From Nitrospirota bacterium (lineage in GTDB: Bacteria; Nitrospirota; Thermodesulfovibrionia; Thermodesulfovibrionales; UBA6898): a stretch of DNA of 7,529 nt. Location of the stretch: NCBI GenBank assembly GCA_029858145.1, contig JAOUFP010000129.1:1-7529 (forward strand), written 5' to 3'. The translations under genes were made by a program, and so were the position numbers. Under the pieces are notes generated by a model that was not told the DNA's origin, made no database searches, and saw only the letters and a program-made list of their open reading frames with translations. Below, piece after piece: positions 5,932 through 7,529 of this stretch (position 1 is the stretch's first letter; every line of letters begins with the position of its first letter).

Positions 5932-6498
5932 TCATGCGTCATTTGGTTTCGGATGCAGGTCGCCCAGGCTGTTTGCCAGCAAAGCTTTTGCCCTGTGCAC
6001 CCTCAGTTTCACCGCATTGACCGAGCAGCCGAGAATTTTTGCGATTTCGTCGTACTGCAGGTCATGGAATTTATGGAGTATGACCGCTATTCGCATATTT
6101 TCCGGCAGCGCACTAACAGCGTTCAAGACCTTAAATCTCAGTCTCTTTCCGTCAATAATTTCTGAAGGATCATGATTTTCTGCAGGGATTTCAGGGAGTG
6201 TCTCTTCCTCAGTCGAGACAATAGTGACCGAGCGTCTTTTCCTCAACGAGTTGAAACAGAGATTTTTCACAATGGTATACAACCATGTTGAAAACTTCGC
6301 TTCAGGAGTATAGGTACCGGCTGCCCTGAATACCCTTATAAAGGTCTCCTGCGTTATGTCCTCTGCTTCGGCCTCGTCATTCAGAAACCTGCAGGCCAGA
6401 TTATAAACCGAACGCTGATGTCTTGCCAGAAGGAGTTCAAAGGCCTTGTCATCGCCCCTTTTAATCAACTCCATCAGGGCAATATCTGTCTCCTCCAT
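5932..6498 (-). CDS. RNA polymerase sigma factor, ECF (RpoE-like, sigma-70 family)
   Basis: A 188-aa ECF sigma factor. Region 2 (about 19-89) contains AFELLLARHQRSVYNLACRF, the core-binding DEAEAEDITQETFIRVFRA and the -10 recognition/melting segment FSTWLYTIVKNLCFNSLRKRR. A 40-residue linker (about 90-124) follows. Region 4 (about 125-180) contains LPENMRIAVILHKFHDLQYDEIA and the helix-turn-helix ILGCSVNAVKLRVHRAK. The ATG is 2 nt after the purN stop, and its Shine-Dalgarno (AGGA) lies within the last purN codons, so translation is probably coupled. It is followed by its anti-sigma factor and a secreted protein, the usual ECF module order. I found no GGAAC-type ECF promoter directly upstream, where autoregulation would place it, because that sequence is purN coding. 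Confidence 0.93.
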   Translation of the reverse strand: MEETDIALMELIKRGDDKAFELLLARHQRSVYNLACRFLNDEAEAEDITQETFIRVFRAAGTYTPEAKFSTWLYTIVKNLCFNSLRKRRSVTIVSTEEETLPEIPAENHDPSEIIDGKRLRFKVLNAVSALPENMRIAVILHKFHDLQYDEIAKILGCSVNAVKLRVHRAKALLANSLGDLHPKPNDA

Positions 6499-6500
6499 AG

Positions 6501-7157
6501 CTATCCTGAAAGGGGCGGGTTAATTAATGGACTCCCATCAAATGCAGAGCCGCTGATCCTGACCTTTCGTCCGCGCAGTTCGATTCGTCCTTCAGAAAAG
6601 AGTTTGACAGCTTCGGGAAATATCTTATGCTCGAACCCCAGGATCCTCTCTGAAAGAGTTTCTTCCGTGTCATCGTCCAGTACCGGAACCGCTGCCTGTA
6701 TAATAACAGGCCCGGTATCCATCCCTTCGTCCACAAAATGCACTGTGCAGCCTGAGATCTTAACACCATAATCATTCGCCTGTTTCTGCCCGTGGAGCCC
6801 CGGAAAAGAAGGCAAAAGAGCCGGGTGTATGTTCATGACCCTGTTCGGATAAGCCTCCAGCAATGGCCTCCCTACTATTCTCATAAAACCGGCCAGAACA
6901 ACAAGTTCGACCCCTCTTTTCTTCAGTTCAGAGGAAATCTCCCTGAAGTAGTCGTCCCGGGAGCTGTAGTTTTTGGGAAGCATGACAAGGGACTCTATCC
7001 CGTGTTTTTTTGCCCTCTCAAGCGAGTACGCGTCCGGGTTGTCAGTAATAAGCAGATTTATCTGCGCGCGGACATAACCTGTTTCTATTGAATCGATAAT
7101 AGCCTGGAAATTAGAACCTCTGCCAGAAGCAAGCACTCCTATTTTCAGCGTTTCCAT
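6501..7157 (-). CDS. purN: Phosphoribosylglycinamide formyltransferase (GAR transformylase)
   Basis: Transfers the formyl group of 10-formyl-tetrahydrofolate to GAR, the third step of de novo purine synthesis. 218 aa, normal size. The phosphate-binding GRGSN is at 12-16 and the folate-binding region LAGFMRIV at 88-95. The catalytic triad is in place: N109 and H111 in MNIHPALLPSFPG, and D147 in the HFVDEGMDTGPVI stretch. It starts at ATG 7157 with a strong GGAGG (7167-7163) 5 nt upstream; the leader before it is highly structured. The stop (TAG, 6503-6501) is followed after 2 nt by the ECF sigma gene. No other pur gene is in the window. Confidence 0.97.
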   Translation of the reverse strand: METLKIGVLASGRGSNFQAIIDSIETGYVRAQINLLITDNPDAYSLERAKKHGIESLVMLPKNYSSRDDYFREISSELKKRGVELVVLAGFMRIVGRPLLEAYPNRVMNIHPALLPSFPGLHGQKQANDYGVKISGCTVHFVDEGMDTGPVIIQAAVPVLDDDTEETLSERILGFEHKIFPEAVKLFSEGRIELRGRKVRISGSAFDGSPLINPPLSG

Positions 7158-7262
7158 TTATTCCTCCGTCAAATTTTGTTAACCCGCAGGGCGAAAAAAC
7201 AACGTATCGTCGGAATTTTCAGATCTCGCCATGGTAATTTTTCGCCAGAATTTGCCGACGGT
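7158..7262 (-). promoter_or_regulatory. Structured purN leader, candidate cis-regulatory RNA
   Basis: Read on the minus strand, this roughly 105-nt leader holds three long-range pairings. Helix A: GGCGAAAAA (7246-7238) with UUUUUCGCC (7198-7190), 9 perfect pairs. Helix B: CGUCGG (7260-7255) with CCGACG (7213-7208), 6 pairs, extendable imperfectly inward. Helix C: CCGUC (7261-7257) plus AAAUU (7253-7249) with AAUUU-GACGG (7175-7166), 10 pairs around a 3-nt bulge. A and B cross, as in a pseudoknot. C competes with B and covers the first two G of the purN Shine-Dalgarno GGAGG (7167-7163). It does not match the ZTP, THF or purine riboswitch consensus sequences as I know them. Confidence 0.5.
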
Positions 7263-7264
7263 GC

Positions 7265-7337
7265 ATATTCAATGAATATATTTAATTAAATCAGGAAGTT
7301 TAGTATACTATAAATCAGCATATTATTTTTAATAATA
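7265..7337. promoter_or_regulatory. AT-rich divergent control region with four short dyads
   Basis: Four near-consecutive dyads: ATATTC-AAT-GAATAT (7265-7279), TTTAATTAAA (7281-7290), TAGTATACTA (7301-7310) and TATTATT-TTT-AATAATA (7321-7337). The region must include the start signals for purN (leftward) and the zinc-ribbon gene (rightward). Possible -10 boxes are TATATT (7280-7275, minus) and TATACT (7304-7309, plus). Neither has a good -35 at the right distance, so a regulator-dependent or non-sigma-70 promoter is possible. Low sequence complexity makes some palindromes likely by chance. Confidence 0.4.
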
Positions 7338-7365
7338 CTGTATTTCCAAGAAAAGAGGGGATATC

Positions 7366-7529
7366 ATGGAAAAGTATGTATGTCCTGTCTGCAATAAAGC
7401 TACCTATACCGCTTACAGCGAAGCAGCCCACATTTGCCCTTATTGCAGCACCGAAAAAATACTGATACTGAGTCAGAAAGCCTTCAGCGGATTGCATGAC
7501 GTTTCTGACACAAAGGTAATTTTTGACAG
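7366..7529 (+). CDS. Small zinc-ribbon protein, 3' end outside the window
   Basis: ATG 7366 with an excellent GAGGGG (7355-7360) 5 nt upstream opens a frame that stays open for 54 codons to the window end. The visible part starts MEKYVCPVCNKATYT and has two CX2C knuckles: C6-PV-C9 and C24-PY-C27 (HICPYC), 14 residues apart. This is a rubredoxin-type zinc-ribbon arrangement. What follows (ILILSQKAFSGLHDV) carries no motif I recognise. It could be a small stand-alone zinc-ribbon protein or the N-terminal ribbon of a larger regulator; the missing 3' part would decide. It is transcribed divergently from purN. Confidence 0.75.
   Translation, partial: MEKYVCPVCNKATYTAYSEAAHICPYCSTEKILILSQKAFSGLHDVSDTKVIFD

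Noticed and set aside
7190..7260. Intrinsic terminator/attenuator in the purN leader
   Set aside because: The U6 run lies about 9 nt after the 6-bp stem and is itself used in the 9-bp pairing, so the geometry is poor for an intrinsic terminator.
7158..7262. ZTP (pfl) riboswitch upstream of purN, suggested by CUGGCGAA
   Set aside because: The downstream GGGGAGC and CCGCCUGGGC elements required by that class are absent.

Overview
This 7.5 kb window looks like ordinary chromosomal housekeeping DNA from a Gram-negative bacterium with moderate GC content. Evidence for a Gram-negative cell is a secreted DUF3106-type periplasmic protein next to an ECF sigma factor and a membrane-anchored zinc-finger anti-sigma factor. 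The taxon is a guess: the gene styles would suit Nitrospirota or a deltaproteobacterial lineage, but nothing here proves it. I see no IS element, CRISPR array, tRNA or rRNA, and no sign of recent transfer.

Layout. At the left edge a Nudix hydrolase gene (+) converges on, and overlaps by 87 bp, queE (-), which makes the 7-deazaguanine core of queuosine. On the minus strand queE follows an EamA/DMT-family permease. A 24-codon ORF fits exactly between these two genes, 1 nt after the permease stop and overlapping the queE start as ATGA. A divergent intergenic region of about 160 bp separates the permease from rarA (+, AAA+ replication-recombination ATPase). rarA converges with a two-gene unit, rsmD-coaD (-, 16S rRNA m2G966 methyltransferase and phosphopantetheine adenylyltransferase, overlapping as GTGA), which has its own plausible promoter.

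Upstream of rsmD on the same strand is a tight four-gene run: purN, ECF sigma factor, zf-HC2 anti-sigma factor, DUF3106 protein. Gaps are 2 nt, 26 nt and a 4-nt overlap. The last three form a probable envelope-signalling module in which the anti-sigma factor holds the sigma factor at the membrane and the periplasmic protein may modulate it. The odd partner is purN, a purine-biosynthesis gene that heads the run and whose last codons supply the ribosome binding site of the sigma gene. The right edge holds a divergent AT-rich control region full of short dyads and the start of a small zinc-ribbon protein (+), cut off by the window end.

Most interesting: (1) the purN leader on the minus strand contains three mutually related helices, two crossing as a pseudoknot and a third that would pair over the purN Shine-Dalgarno, the architecture of a translational RNA switch; (2) the mature DUF3106 protein can be laid out in eight consecutive 18-residue units; (3) the coupled micro-ORF in front of queE; (4) an ECF sigma module translationally linked to purN.
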